The position numbers and the translations under genes are program-made. From NCBI GenBank assembly GCA_032249695.1, contig JAVVHE010000003.1, forward strand, positions 62,001 through 126,000: DNA of 64,000 nt, given 5' to 3'. How positions within the stretch are numbered: position 1 is the stretch's first letter; each line of letters begins with the position of its first letter. This DNA comes from JAVVHE01 sp032249695. GTDB lineage: Bacteria; Pseudomonadota; Alphaproteobacteria; Sphingomonadales; Sphingomonadaceae. The notes beneath the pieces were generated by a model that was not told the origin of the DNA, ran no database searches, and saw only the letters and a program-made list of their open reading frames with translations. Shown here piece by piece: positions 34,429 to 42,448 of the stretch.

Positions 34429-35742
34429 TCACTTGCCGATGCAGAACCGCGAAAAGATCGCACCAAGCACATCCTCGACATCGCTCCGGCCCGCCAACCG
34501 ATCGAGCGCCACCGATGCCTGCCGCAGCGCCTCTCCCTGCAGCGCCGGATCGGGCTCGCGAAGCGCGGCGACCACACCGTCCCGCGCGCGCACAACCGCG
34601 TCGCGCTGACGACCGCGGGTCACCAATTGCGGCTCGCCATGCCCGGCCACCGCACGCGCTGCGGCCGTAATTGTCGACCGCAGCGCATCCAGTCCCACCC
34701 CAGTCTGCACCGATATGTGCAGCAAACCACTTCCGTCCGCGGCATCGCTAACCGGCTGATTCCCCAATCCACCGCGCAGATCGCTTTTGCTCCACACCCG
34801 GATTGCACCGTTCGGCGCATCCGCCCAATCGGCCTCTGCCGACACGGCCAAAACGATCTCCGCTTCAGCCGCCCGCAAGCGAGCCCGCGCGATCCCCTCG
34901 GCCTCGATGGGGTCCGCGCTTTCGCGCAAGCCCGCGGTGTCCATCAGCGTCACCGGAACTCCGCCGAACACCGCCTGAACTTCGATCACGTCGCGCGTCG
35001 TCCCCGCCCGATCAGAAACGATCGCCGCATCGCGCCCGGCGAGCGCGTTCAGCAGCGCCGACTTGCCCGCATTAACCGGCCCGACGATCGCGCAGCGCAC
35101 GCCCTCGCGCACCCGCTCGCCCGCACTGAACCCTGCCAGCGCCGCCCCAAGCTCACCGATCAGCCGCTCCGCCGCGTCGCGGTCGAGCGCAGAGCCGGCC
35201 GTGTCAGCCTCGTCGGCGAAGTCGATCTCGGCTTCCACGCCCGCCATCAGGCCGATCAGCGCGTCGCGCCACCGCTCGGCCGCCCGCCGCAGCGCACCCC
35301 CAGCCTGCGCGGCCGCCTGCGCGCGCTGCGCCTCCGTCGCGGCCGAGAGCAGATCGGCCAACCCCTCCACCTGCGTCAGGTCTAGACGGCCCGCCTCAAA
35401 CGCGCGTCGCGTGAACTCCCCTGGCTCGGCTAGCCGCACCCCGTGCAATGCCAACTCGGCCAGCACCGCTTCGACGACAGCAGGCGAGCCATGACATTGT
35501 AATTCCAGCAAATCCTCGCCCGTCGCGCTTGCCGGGCCGGGAAATGTCAGCACCAATGCCTCGTCCAGCACCGCTCTGTCAGCGCCGCGCACCAGCCGCC
35601 GCAACCCCGCCACCCGCGCCTCAGGCAGCCGCCCGCACAGTGCCTCGCCTGCGCGGAACGCTTGCGGTCCGGACACCCGCACTACCGCGACCGCGCTGGG
35701 CAGCCGCCCCGATGACAGCGCGGCGATCGTCGGGCGCGGCAG
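34429..35742 (-). CDS. mnmE: tRNA modification GTPase MnmE
   Basis: GTPase that with MnmG makes cmnm5U34 in tRNA. Motifs: CAIVGPVNAGKSALLNAL (G1), GTTRDVIEV (G2), LMDTAGLRES (G3), and the C-terminal FCIGK that presents the catalytic Cys. The conserved N-terminus TIAALSSGRLPSAVAVVRVSG is in frame but has no ATG/GTG/TTG before it: the only plausible initiator is CTG at 35742, directly after the TAA of the upstream gene in the same frame. Starting at GTG 35682 would delete that folate-domain strand. The CTG start is inference; the protein identity is not in doubt. Confidence 0.9.
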   Translation of the reverse strand: MPRPTIAALSSGRLPSAVAVVRVSGPQAFRAGEALCGRLPEARVAGLRRLVRGADRAVLDEALVLTFPGPASATGEDLLELQCHGSPAVVEAVLAELALHGVRLAEPGEFTRRAFEAGRLDLTQVEGLADLLSAATEAQRAQAAAQAGGALRRAAERWRDALIGLMAGVEAEIDFADEADTAGSALDRDAAERLIGELGAALAGFSAGERVREGVRCAIVGPVNAGKSALLNALAGRDAAIVSDRAGTTRDVIEVQAVFGGVPVTLMDTAGLRESADPIEAEGIARARLRAAEAEIVLAVSAEADWADAPNGAIRVWSKSDLRGGLGNQPVSDAADGSGLLHISVQTGVGLDALRSTITAAARAVAGHGEPQLVTRGRQRDAVVRARDGVVAALREPDPALQGEALRQASVALDRLAGRSDVEDVLGAIFSRFCIGK

Positions 35743-36006
35743 TTAGCGCCCCGTTGGCGCGGGCGGTCCGCCGCGGGCGGCCATGCCCGCAGCCTGCCAG
35801 AACAGCCGCTGCCACTGTTCCAGCCCCTCGCTCATGCCACTGGACCACATGCGAAACACCCGCTCCACATCCTCGGGCTTCATGCCGTCGGCTGCGACCG
35901 CTTTCATCTTGTCGAGGTAAATATCGTGAAGCGGAGTGAGGTCGGGTAGTCCGAAAAACGACCGCGCCTCAACGGGTGTGCAGTCGACATTGAGCGTGAT
36001 CTTCAT
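35743..36006 (-). CDS. DUF6489 family protein
   Basis: An 87-residue conserved alphaproteobacterial protein of unknown function: MKITLNVDCTPVEARSFFGLPDLTPLHDIYLDKMK, then EDVERVFRMWSSGMSEGLEQWQRLFWQAA. This second part resembles phasin-like or PhaM-type helices with MW/QW aromatic positions. It ends in a Gly/Pro-rich tail. Its stop TAA is immediately followed, in the same frame, by the apparent CTG start of mnmE. Divergent from the dienelactone hydrolase gene. Confidence 0.82.
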   Translation of the reverse strand: MKITLNVDCTPVEARSFFGLPDLTPLHDIYLDKMKAVAADGMKPEDVERVFRMWSSGMSEGLEQWQRLFWQAAGMAARGGPPAPTGR

Positions 36007-36080
36007 GGGCTCTCCGCCAAGGCTTGGGCGCGCGCTTACGCGCTGCTAACGGCCTCACGCAACTTCGGAAAGGCATGGCG

Positions 36081-36779
36081 ATGGCGGAGCATAGCACGAT
36101 CACGGTAAAGGACGGCAGTTTCCAGGCGTATCGTGCCGAACCCGCTGGCGACGGCCCTATCCCCGCGATCATCGTCGTCCAGGAAATCTTCGGCGTGAAT
36201 GCGGGCATCCGCGCCAAGGCGGATCGCTGGGCGAACGAGGGCTACTTGGCGCTTGCACCCGATCTGTTCTGGCGGCAGGGCGCGGGCATCGAGCTGGACG
36301 CCGACCAGCCCGACCAGTTCCAACGCGCGCTCGGCCTGATGCAGCAATCGAACCTGGATGAGGCGGTCGGCGACATCGAGGCGACCATCCGCGCAGCACG
36401 CGCGCATCCGCGATCGAACGGAAGGGTTGGGCTGGTCGGCTTTTGCTGGGGCGGGCTGCTGGCATATCTCGCCGCGGCCCGTACCGACGTGAATGCCAGC
36501 GTCGGCTATTACGGCGTCAACATCGATACCTATCTGCGCGAGGCACACGCGATCGCCAACCCGTTGATGCTGCACATCGCGGGCAAGGACGGCTTCGTGC
36601 CGCCCGAAAAGCAGGCCGCGGTCCATGCGGCGCTCGATCCGAACCCACATGTGACGATCCATGACTATCCCGAGCAGGATCACGCCTTCGCGCGCGAGTT
36701 CGGCGCCAAGCGCCATCCGGAAGCCGCCGAGCTCGCCGATGGCCGCACGCGCGCCTTTTTCGCGCAGCATTTGTCGTAG
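36081..36779 (+). CDS. Dienelactone hydrolase family protein
   Basis: Carboxymethylenebutenolidase-like hydrolase of 232 residues. PAIIVVQEIFGVNAGIRAKADRWANEGYLALAPDLFWR is the family N-domain with the conserved Glu that tunes the nucleophile. VGLVGFCWGGLLAYLAA has the Cys nucleophile (GFCWGG), HIAGKDGFVPPE the Asp, and PEQDHAFAREF the His. ATG 36081 is preferred because GGAAAGG lies seven bases upstream; an in-frame ATG at 36075 is too close to it. Role in aromatic catabolism or general hydrolysis is not defined by context. Confidence 0.9.
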   Translation: MAEHSTITVKDGSFQAYRAEPAGDGPIPAIIVVQEIFGVNAGIRAKADRWANEGYLALAPDLFWRQGAGIELDADQPDQFQRALGLMQQSNLDEAVGDIEATIRAARAHPRSNGRVGLVGFCWGGLLAYLAAARTDVNASVGYYGVNIDTYLREAHAIANPLMLHIAGKDGFVPPEKQAAVHAALDPNPHVTIHDYPEQDHAFAREFGAKRHPEAAELADGRTRAFFAQHLS

Positions 36780-36789
36780 CTATCTACAG

Positions 36790-36830
36790 TCGGTCACCGT
36801 GGACTTGATCCGGGATCCAGCAATCCGTCG
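36790..36830. repeat. Degenerate palindromic intergenic repeat (half)
   Basis: CACCGTGGACTTGATCCGGGATCC resembles, from memory, one arm of the dispersed sphingomonad/alphaproteobacterial repeat whose core reads GGACTTGATCCGGG. The other arm is not recognisable here. It sits between two same-strand genes after the hydrolase stop; related fragments occur near 37.9 and 39.5 kb. Confidence 0.4.
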
Positions 36831-36920
36831 GCCGCCAATGCTCATCGCCGAAGGGCCGTAAAACCAGCGAGTTTCGGCTGATGGCTAGGATGACGAGACT
36901 ATAATTACGGAATGTTGTTC

Positions 36921-37898
36921 ATGACCGACTACGCAATCCGATTTGCCGAGACTGGCGGACCCGAAGTCCTCCGCTGGGAAGAAGTCAGTGTCGGCTCGCC
37001 GGCGAAGGGCGAATTGCTAATCCGCCACACGGCCGTTGGCCTCAATTTCATTGACACCTACCATCGGTACGGCCTGTATCCCGTCCCGCTCCCCAGCGGG
37101 ATCGGGTTGGAAGCTGCCGGCATTGTCGAAGCCGTGGTTGAAGGCGTCAGCGGCTTCAGGCCCGGTGACCGGATCGGCTACTGCCAGGGGCCGATCGGCG
37201 CCTATGCAACGCGCCGGACGATTGCGGCCGACATGGTCGTGCCGCTGCCCCAGGGTGTCAGCGACGAGCAGGCGGCCGCGTCGATGCTGAAGGGGTTGAC
37301 CGCCGAGTATCTGATCGAACGCTGCGCCAAGGTCGAGCCTGGCCAGTGGGTGCTCAATCACGCGGCGGCGGGCGGCGTGGGGCTGATCGCAACGCAGTGG
37401 CTGAAGGCGATCGGCGCGCAGGTGATCGGCACCGTCGGCTCGGCAGCGAAAGCCGAGCTGGCAAAAGCCGCGGGCGCCGACCACGTCGTGCGCTATGACG
37501 AGAACGACTGGGCGGCCGAAGTGAAACGGCTGACCGGCGGCGTGCACGCAGTGTTTGACGGCGTGGGCAAGGACACGTTCGAAGGCTCGCTATCGGTACT
37601 GCGGACGCGCGGGCTGCTCGCCAGCTATGGCAATGCGAGCGGGCCGGTGCCCCCTATCCAGCCGCTGCAGCTGGGCCAGGGCGGCGGCGGATCGCTGTTC
37701 CTGACCCGGCCCTCGCTGTTCGCCTATTACCAGACGGTCGAGGAGCGGCTGCGCGGTAGCGCCCGGCTGTTCGGGCTGATGGCGGATGGCAAGATCACGG
37801 TCAGGATCGATCAGCGGTTCGCGCTGGCCGACGCGGCCGAGGCGCATCGCGCGCTGGAAGGGCGGCGGACGACAGGCAGCACGGTGCTGGTGGTGTGA
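36921..37898 (+). CDS. Quinone oxidoreductase (zinc-independent MDR family)
   Basis: NADPH:quinone reductase-like protein of the medium-chain dehydrogenase/reductase superfamily, about 325 residues. GLNFIDTYHRYGLYPVPLPSGIGLEAAG is the QOR signature and lacks zinc-ligand cysteines. NADPH binding is seen in VLNHAAAGGVGLIATQWLKAIGAQVIGTVGS (AAGGVG). An ATG at 36912 is also in frame; 36921 has better ribosome-site spacing (ACGGA). Likely role is one-electron quinone reduction or detoxification. Confidence 0.9.
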   Translation: MTDYAIRFAETGGPEVLRWEEVSVGSPAKGELLIRHTAVGLNFIDTYHRYGLYPVPLPSGIGLEAAGIVEAVVEGVSGFRPGDRIGYCQGPIGAYATRRTIAADMVVPLPQGVSDEQAAASMLKGLTAEYLIERCAKVEPGQWVLNHAAAGGVGLIATQWLKAIGAQVIGTVGSAAKAELAKAAGADHVVRYDENDWAAEVKRLTGGVHAVFDGVGKDTFEGSLSVLRTRGLLASYGNASGPVPPIQPLQLGQGGGGSLFLTRPSLFAYYQTVEERLRGSARLFGLMADGKITVRIDQRFALADAAEAHRALEGRRTTGSTVLVV

Positions 37899-37921
37899 CT
37901 GGGCAGCACCCAATTTGCTCG

Positions 37922-38019
37922 GCCGTCACCCTGCACTTGTTGCAGCATCCCGCTGCCGCGCCATTGGCGCGGGCGGGCCCGCGGCTCGCGAGGCAGCGGA
38001 ATGCTGATCCCAGCTTAGC
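37922..38019. repeat. Palindromic intergenic repeat with long hairpin
   Basis: Nearly perfect arms CAGCATCCCGCTGCC (37943-37957) and GGCAGCGGAATGCTG (37992-38006) enclose a GC-rich loop with its own pairing (CGCGCC/GGCGCG). The flank GTCACCCTGCACTTGTTGCAG resembles the dispersed sphingomonad repeat family as I recall it. It fills the gap between the quinone oxidoreductase and ubiA, and its right end abuts the ubiA start codon. Confidence 0.55.
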
Positions 38020-38937
38020 ATGAACTCCGTGCAGGCGAACGCCACCGCCACCCCGGACGCCGTACGCGGCTGGGTCGACCACCTGCCGCCCAGGCTGGCG
38101 GCCTACGCACGTCTGGCGCGGTTCGACCGGCCCGCGGGGGCATGGCTGCTCTATCTGCCGTGCCTGTGGGGGCTGGGGCTTTCGGGAGGGCTCGCCGCCA
38201 AGCCTGAGTGGATCGTGCTCTTCGGGCTGGGCGCGTTCGTGATGCGCGCGGCGGGATGCGTTTGGAACGACGTGCTCGACCGCGATCTGGATTCGAAGGT
38301 CGAGCGCACGCGGAGCCGCCCGATCCCAAGCGGCGCAGTCAGCGTCGGCGCGGCGCTGGCGTGGATGGTCGCGCTGGCGCTGATGGGCTTCGGGGTGTGG
38401 CTGTGCCTTGGCGCACTCGCGCGCTGGTGGGCGCTGGGCAGCCTTGGACTCGTCGCCGCCTATCCGCTGATGAAGCGCATCACCTGGTGGCCACAGGCGT
38501 GGCTGGGGCTGACGTTCAATTGGGGCACGTTGGTCGGTTATGCCGAAGGTGCGAGCCATGTCGATGTCGTTGCCGGGCTGGTGTGGGCTGCCGGGATCGC
38601 GTGGACGCTCGGCTATGATACGATCTATGCGCTGCAGGACATCGAGGACGACGCGCTGGCGGGGGTGAAGTCCTCCGCGCGCGCGCTCGGCTCGGGCGTG
38701 CGCGCCGGCGTGGGGGCATTTTACCTGCTGAGCGCGGTGCTGCTGGGAGCAGCGATGGCGCTCGCGGTGGGCCTGTGGTGGGCGGCGGCGGGGGTGCTGC
38801 CCTACGCGGCGCACCTCGCGTGGCAATGGGCGCGGTTGCGCCCCGGCGATACCGCGAGCGCGCTGACGCTGTTCCGGTCCAACCGCAGCGCGGGCCTGCT
38901 GGCAGCGCTGGGATGCGCGGCGGTGGGATTGGCATGA
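38020..38937 (+). CDS. ubiA: 4-hydroxybenzoate polyprenyltransferase
   Basis: Integral membrane prenyltransferase attaching the polyprenyl tail to 4-hydroxybenzoate in ubiquinone synthesis, 305 residues and eight or nine helices. Both Asp-rich motifs are present: CVWNDVLDRDLDSKVERTRSRP (first, Mg-diphosphate) and YDTIYALQDIEDDALAGVKSSA (second), plus the family start RLARFDRPAGAWLLYLPCLWGL. The start codon directly follows a palindromic repeat; no strong ribosome site was seen. Confidence 0.93.
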   Translation: MNSVQANATATPDAVRGWVDHLPPRLAAYARLARFDRPAGAWLLYLPCLWGLGLSGGLAAKPEWIVLFGLGAFVMRAAGCVWNDVLDRDLDSKVERTRSRPIPSGAVSVGAALAWMVALALMGFGVWLCLGALARWWALGSLGLVAAYPLMKRITWWPQAWLGLTFNWGTLVGYAEGASHVDVVAGLVWAAGIAWTLGYDTIYALQDIEDDALAGVKSSARALGSGVRAGVGAFYLLSAVLLGAAMALAVGLWWAAAGVLPYAAHLAWQWARLRPGDTASALTLFRSNRSAGLLAALGCAAVGLA

Positions 38938-39105
38938 GCTCTGGCCGCCACGCGTCGTCCAGGGCTTGACCTGCGACGAGGCAGATTTCGCGGGATTTCG
39001 CATGGAGCGCGGGCAGCGAAGAAGCTTCGGCCCGGATCGGGTCTGGGCCAACAAGGCAAGCGGGTGGGCTGGCGCTGAACCGCCCGCTCCGCCACAAGCC
39101 TGCCG

Positions 39106-39540
39106 ATGCTCCGCCAGCTTTCGCCTACCGCATACGCCGCCGGCCAGATCGACCCTTCGACGCTCCCCGAGCTGAAAGCGGAGGGGATCGCCCGCGTGAT
39201 CAATAACCGGCCCGATAACGAGGAGTTCTCGCAACCGAGCTCGGCCGTGATGGCGGCCGCCGCGGCGCAGGCGGGCATGGGATATGAGCATCTGCCGGTC
39301 GCGACTGGCCTCGATCCGGAGACGATCATCGCAGCGCGTGCGGCGCTCGCCGAGCCCGGGGCGACGCTGCTCTACTGCAAATCCGGCGTGCGGTCGGCGC
39401 TGTTGTGGGCAGCGGCCGAGGCTGCGGGCGGGGCGGATATCGAGGGGATCATCGCCGCAGCCGCGAACGCGGGCTTCGAGTTGCGGCCTTATCGCGCGCT
39501 ACTGGCTGAAGTCGCGCGCGTGATTGGCGCTGCCGGGTAG
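39106..39540 (+). CDS. TIGR01244 family sulfur transferase/phosphatase-like protein
   Basis: A 144-residue protein of the beta-lactamase-hydrolase-like (Blh/TIGR01244) family with a dual-specificity-phosphatase-like fold. The N-terminus LRQLSPTAYAAGQIDPSTLPELKAEGIARVINNRPDNEE is typical. The active-site loop is LLYCKSGVRSALLW (C-x5-R). Family members have been linked to sulfide metabolism or phosphatase activity; here there is no supporting neighbour. The upstream 165 bases (38941-39105) contain short inverted repeats but no gene. Confidence 0.85.
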   Translation: MLRQLSPTAYAAGQIDPSTLPELKAEGIARVINNRPDNEEFSQPSSAVMAAAAAQAGMGYEHLPVATGLDPETIIAARAALAEPGATLLYCKSGVRSALLWAAAEAAGGADIEGIIAAAANAGFELRPYRALLAEVARVIGAAG

Positions 39541-39670
39541 CGGACCGTGCATCACCGGAGTCGACCCGGAGCTGATCCGGGATAGGGCTGCCTTTGTCGG
39601 GCGCGGACGGAGAACGAGCGTGCCCCGATCAAGTCCCTGCCGACGAAAGCGACCTCCAATTCGGACGGTC
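39541..39670. repeat. Degenerate inverted-repeat element
   Basis: Outer arms GGACCGT (about 39542) and ACGGTCC (about 39662) and inner segments such as CTTTGTCGG versus CCGACGAAAG and GATCCGGGAT versus CCCGATC make an imperfect palindrome of about 125 bases. It fills the space between the TIGR01244 gene and pyrC' and resembles the repeats at 36.8 and 37.9 kb. Confidence 0.4.
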
Positions 39671-39671
39671 C

Positions 39672-40901
39672 TCAGCTCTCCGCCCGCCACAGCTCACCGC
39701 CTTTCACGACCGCGACGACCCGCCCCTGAACGGGAAGCCCGTCAAACGGCGTATTGCCCGCAATCCCCGGCAGCCGATCGGAGTCGATACGCCACGCCGC
39801 AACCGAGTCGAACAGCACAAGGTCGGCATCCTCGCGCGCCGCGATGCGTGCGCCGGGCAGCCCAAAAATGCGCGCCGGGTTGACCGTCAGCGCGGCGATC
39901 ACGCGGCTGAGCGCCATGCCCTCGCGCTCCAGCCCCAGCGCCAGCGCGAGCAGAAAGGGCTGCGCGACCGCGCCGGGCTCGGCGTCGGTGAACGGGCGAC
40001 GCTTCTCGTCCTGGCTGCGTGGATCGTGCGCGGAGACGAGCACGTCGATGGTGCCATCCATCACGCCCGCGACGACCGCGCGCCGGTCGACCTCGCAGCG
40101 CAGCGGCGGAGACAGCCGCGCGAAGGTGCGCCAGCGACTCACCGCCACCTCCGACTGGAACAGGTGGTTGGGGCTCGCGCCCGCAGTAATGCGCTGCCCG
40201 CGCGCCTTCGCTTCCCGGATCAACCTCACGCCCTCGGCAGTCGTCACCTGGCCGATATGCAGGTGGACGCCGCAAGCGTCCGCGATTCGCAGGTCGCGCG
40301 CGATCGCGAGTGCCTCGGCCCACGGCGGCGAGGCCGGAAGCCCAAGGCGCGTCGCAAGCTCGCCCTCGGTCGCCGCTGCCATCAATGTCGGATCTTCGGC
40401 ATGGGTGACGACCGGCAACCCAAGCCCCGCCGCATAGTCGCACAGCCGCCGCATCACGAGTGCGGAGGGGATCGCGCGGCGGCCGGTTGCTGCGCCCACC
40501 GCTCCGGCGGAGCGCATGAGCCCAAGCTCGGCCAGCTCCTCGCCCGCCAGCCCGCGCGTGGCGGCGGCGAGCGGATGCACCCAGACGTGCGGCTTGCCGA
40601 TGCGCTCGGCGCGTTCGACGAGCGCGGGGTCATCGAGCGGCGGCGCCTGATCGGGCGCAAGCACCAGCCGCGTGATCCCGCCCGCGCGCGCGGCTGCCGG
40701 ATCGGTGCGGAACGCCAACGCGTCGATTAGCCCGGGCGCGAGCACCAGCCCACGCCCGTCAATCCGGTTGGCGCCACCGGGGATCGCGGGTGGATCGACG
40801 GCGGCCACCACGCGGCCCTCGATCAGAACATCGCCCGGCGAATCGCGGCCATTCGCCGGATCGACGATGCGCGCGCCGGTGATCGCAAGCACCCCGTTCA
40901 C
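39672..40901 (-). CDS. Dihydroorotase-like protein, probably non-catalytic (PyrC'/PyrX)
   Basis: Amidohydrolase-fold dihydroorotase homologue of about 409 residues. The usual metal motif GxxDxHxH is replaced by LAPGLIDALAFRTD, so both His ligands are missing; later family elements such as VTHAEDP and SAHDPR remain recognisable. In several bacteria an inactive PyrC' serves as a structural partner of aspartate transcarbamoylase. The GTG start at 40901 overlaps the pyrB stop (GTGA), consistent with coupled synthesis and complex formation. An active dihydroorotase must then be encoded elsewhere. Confidence 0.85.
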   Translation of the reverse strand: MNGVLAITGARIVDPANGRDSPGDVLIEGRVVAAVDPPAIPGGANRIDGRGLVLAPGLIDALAFRTDPAAARAGGITRLVLAPDQAPPLDDPALVERAERIGKPHVWVHPLAAATRGLAGEELAELGLMRSAGAVGAATGRRAIPSALVMRRLCDYAAGLGLPVVTHAEDPTLMAAATEGELATRLGLPASPPWAEALAIARDLRIADACGVHLHIGQVTTAEGVRLIREAKARGQRITAGASPNHLFQSEVAVSRWRTFARLSPPLRCEVDRRAVVAGVMDGTIDVLVSAHDPRSQDEKRRPFTDAEPGAVAQPFLLALALGLEREGMALSRVIAALTVNPARIFGLPGARIAAREDADLVLFDSVAAWRIDSDRLPGIAGNTPFDGLPVQGRVVAVVKGGELWRAES

Positions 40902-41863
40902 CACGCGCCCCGCGCGCTGCGCGTCAGCACATCCAGACACGCCATGCGCACCGCCACACCCATCGTCACCTGCTCGGTGATCGCTGACCGAGCGATGTCG
41001 TCAGCCACGTCGCTCGCGATCTCGACACCGCGGTTCATCGGACCGGGGTGCATCACCAAAGCGTCGGGCGCAGCCAGCGCCAGCCGCGCGCGTGTCAGGC
41101 CGTGCAGGTGGAAATAGTCCCGGCCGGAGGGCACGAAGCCGCCCTGCATCCGCTCGCGCTGCAAGCGCAGCATCATCACCACGTCGGCGCCCGCCAGTGC
41201 GTCCTCGATCTGCGTGATCGGCTCGACGCCGAAGCGCTCCAGTCCCGGTGGCATAAGCGTCGGCGGCGCGCAGGCACGCACGTCGGCACCGAGCGCCGCC
41301 AGCAGCGCGAAGTTCGATCGCGCCACGCGGCTATGCAGCAGGTCGCCGCAGATCGCCACCTTCAGGCCCGCGATGCGCCCCTTGCGGCGGCGGATCGTCA
41401 GCGCATCGAGCAGAGCCTGGGTCGGATGCTCATGCGTGCCGTCCCCCGCATTCAGCACCGGGCAGCGCAGCTTCTCGGCAATCAATGCCGGCGCGCCGCT
41501 CGATCCGTGGCGGATAACGATCGCATCGGGGCGCATCGCATCAAGCGTCAGCGCAGTATCGAGCAGCGTCTCGCCCTTGGCGAGGCTGGAGGCCCCGGGT
41601 TGCAACGCAACGACGGTTGCGCCGAGCCGCTTCGCCGCGACCTCGAAACTCAGCGCAGTCCGGGTCGATGCCTCGAAGAAGGCTGAAACGATCGTCAGCC
41701 CGGCCAGCCGCCCGTCGGGCTGGACTCCACCCGCCCAACGCTCGCCTTCACCCAGCAGGAAGCCGATTTCCCAGGGCTGCAAGGCTGCGATCGATAGAAG
41801 ATGACGGTGCGGCCAAGGCGAGCGGCCCTCGGGTGGGGCGGGCAACGGCTCAATGCTGGGCAT
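40898..41863 (-). CDS. pyrB: Aspartate carbamoyltransferase catalytic subunit
   Basis: Transfers the carbamoyl group to aspartate in pyrimidine synthesis. Carbamoyl-phosphate site FFEASTRTALSFEVAAKRLGA, SSLAKGETLLDT (Lys loop), DGTHEHPTQALLDALTI, and the aspartate site around MMLRLQRERMQGG. 321 residues from ATG 41863; the frame continues upstream through the GNAT gene end but is not family-like. No obvious attenuator or regulatory PyrI gene. Co-expressed with the overlapping PyrC' gene. Confidence 0.95.
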   Translation of the reverse strand: MPSIEPLPAPPEGRSPWPHRHLLSIAALQPWEIGFLLGEGERWAGGVQPDGRLAGLTIVSAFFEASTRTALSFEVAAKRLGATVVALQPGASSLAKGETLLDTALTLDAMRPDAIVIRHGSSGAPALIAEKLRCPVLNAGDGTHEHPTQALLDALTIRRRKGRIAGLKVAICGDLLHSRVARSNFALLAALGADVRACAPPTLMPPGLERFGVEPITQIEDALAGADVVMMLRLQRERMQGGFVPSGRDYFHLHGLTRARLALAAPDALVMHPGPMNRGVEIASDVADDIARSAITEQVTMGVAVRMACLDVLTRSARGAW

Positions 41864-41876
41864 TGAGATGAGCCGG

Positions 41877-42404
41877 TTAAGCGCGTCGGGCCGCCCCGGC
41901 AAGCCGCTCGTAGATTCGATGTGGTCCATCTTCGAACTCGGCCACGCGGTAATCGCCGAACCCGGCCTTCTGTGCAACGCGGATGCTGGCGCTGTTCCCC
42001 TCGTCGATCAGCGCAACGAGCCGCTTCGGGCCATTCGCGTCCGCCCAATCGAGTACCGCCGCGACCGCCTCGGTGGCGAGACCCACGCCCCACGCGTCGG
42101 GCGCGAATCCCCACCCAACCTCGGGCGCATCCGGGGGCGTGACCATGTCGCGCTCGAAATTCTGGATGCCAGCCGATCCAGCCAGGCGGCCCTCAAACTC
42201 AATCGCCCAGAAGCCGTAGCCGTAAAACCGCCAATGTCCCTCGATCGCGAGCAGCCGCAGCCAAGTTTCGGATCGCGATCGCGGGCGCTTGCCGACATAG
42301 GTGGCGAAGCGCGGGTCACCGTAGATCCGGGCGAGATCGTCGAGATCGGCAGGAGTGAACGGACGCAGACGGAGGCGCCGCGTTGCTAGTACCGGGATCG
42401 TCAA
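41877..42404 (-). CDS. GNAT-family N-acetyltransferase
   Basis: Rim-like acetyltransferase of about 175 residues: LATRRLRLRPFTPADLDDLARIYGDPRFATYVG at the N-terminus, and the acetyl-CoA loop region EVGWGFAPDAWGVGLATEAVAAVLDWA with LVALIDEGNSASIRVAQKAGF. The best start is TTG at 42404 (GGAGAAGAG seven bases upstream); the only in-frame ATG, 42440, would bring the gene almost onto the divergent rlmB start. Substrate unknown. Followed by pyrB after 13 bases. Confidence 0.85.
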   Translation of the reverse strand: MTIPVLATRRLRLRPFTPADLDDLARIYGDPRFATYVGKRPRSRSETWLRLLAIEGHWRFYGYGFWAIEFEGRLAGSAGIQNFERDMVTPPDAPEVGWGFAPDAWGVGLATEAVAAVLDWADANGPKRLVALIDEGNSASIRVAQKAGFGDYRVAEFEDGPHRIYERLAGAARRA

Positions 42405-42448
42405 TGCGGCACTCTTCTCCCGGCCCGCCCCGCGTGGCATTGGGCGCC

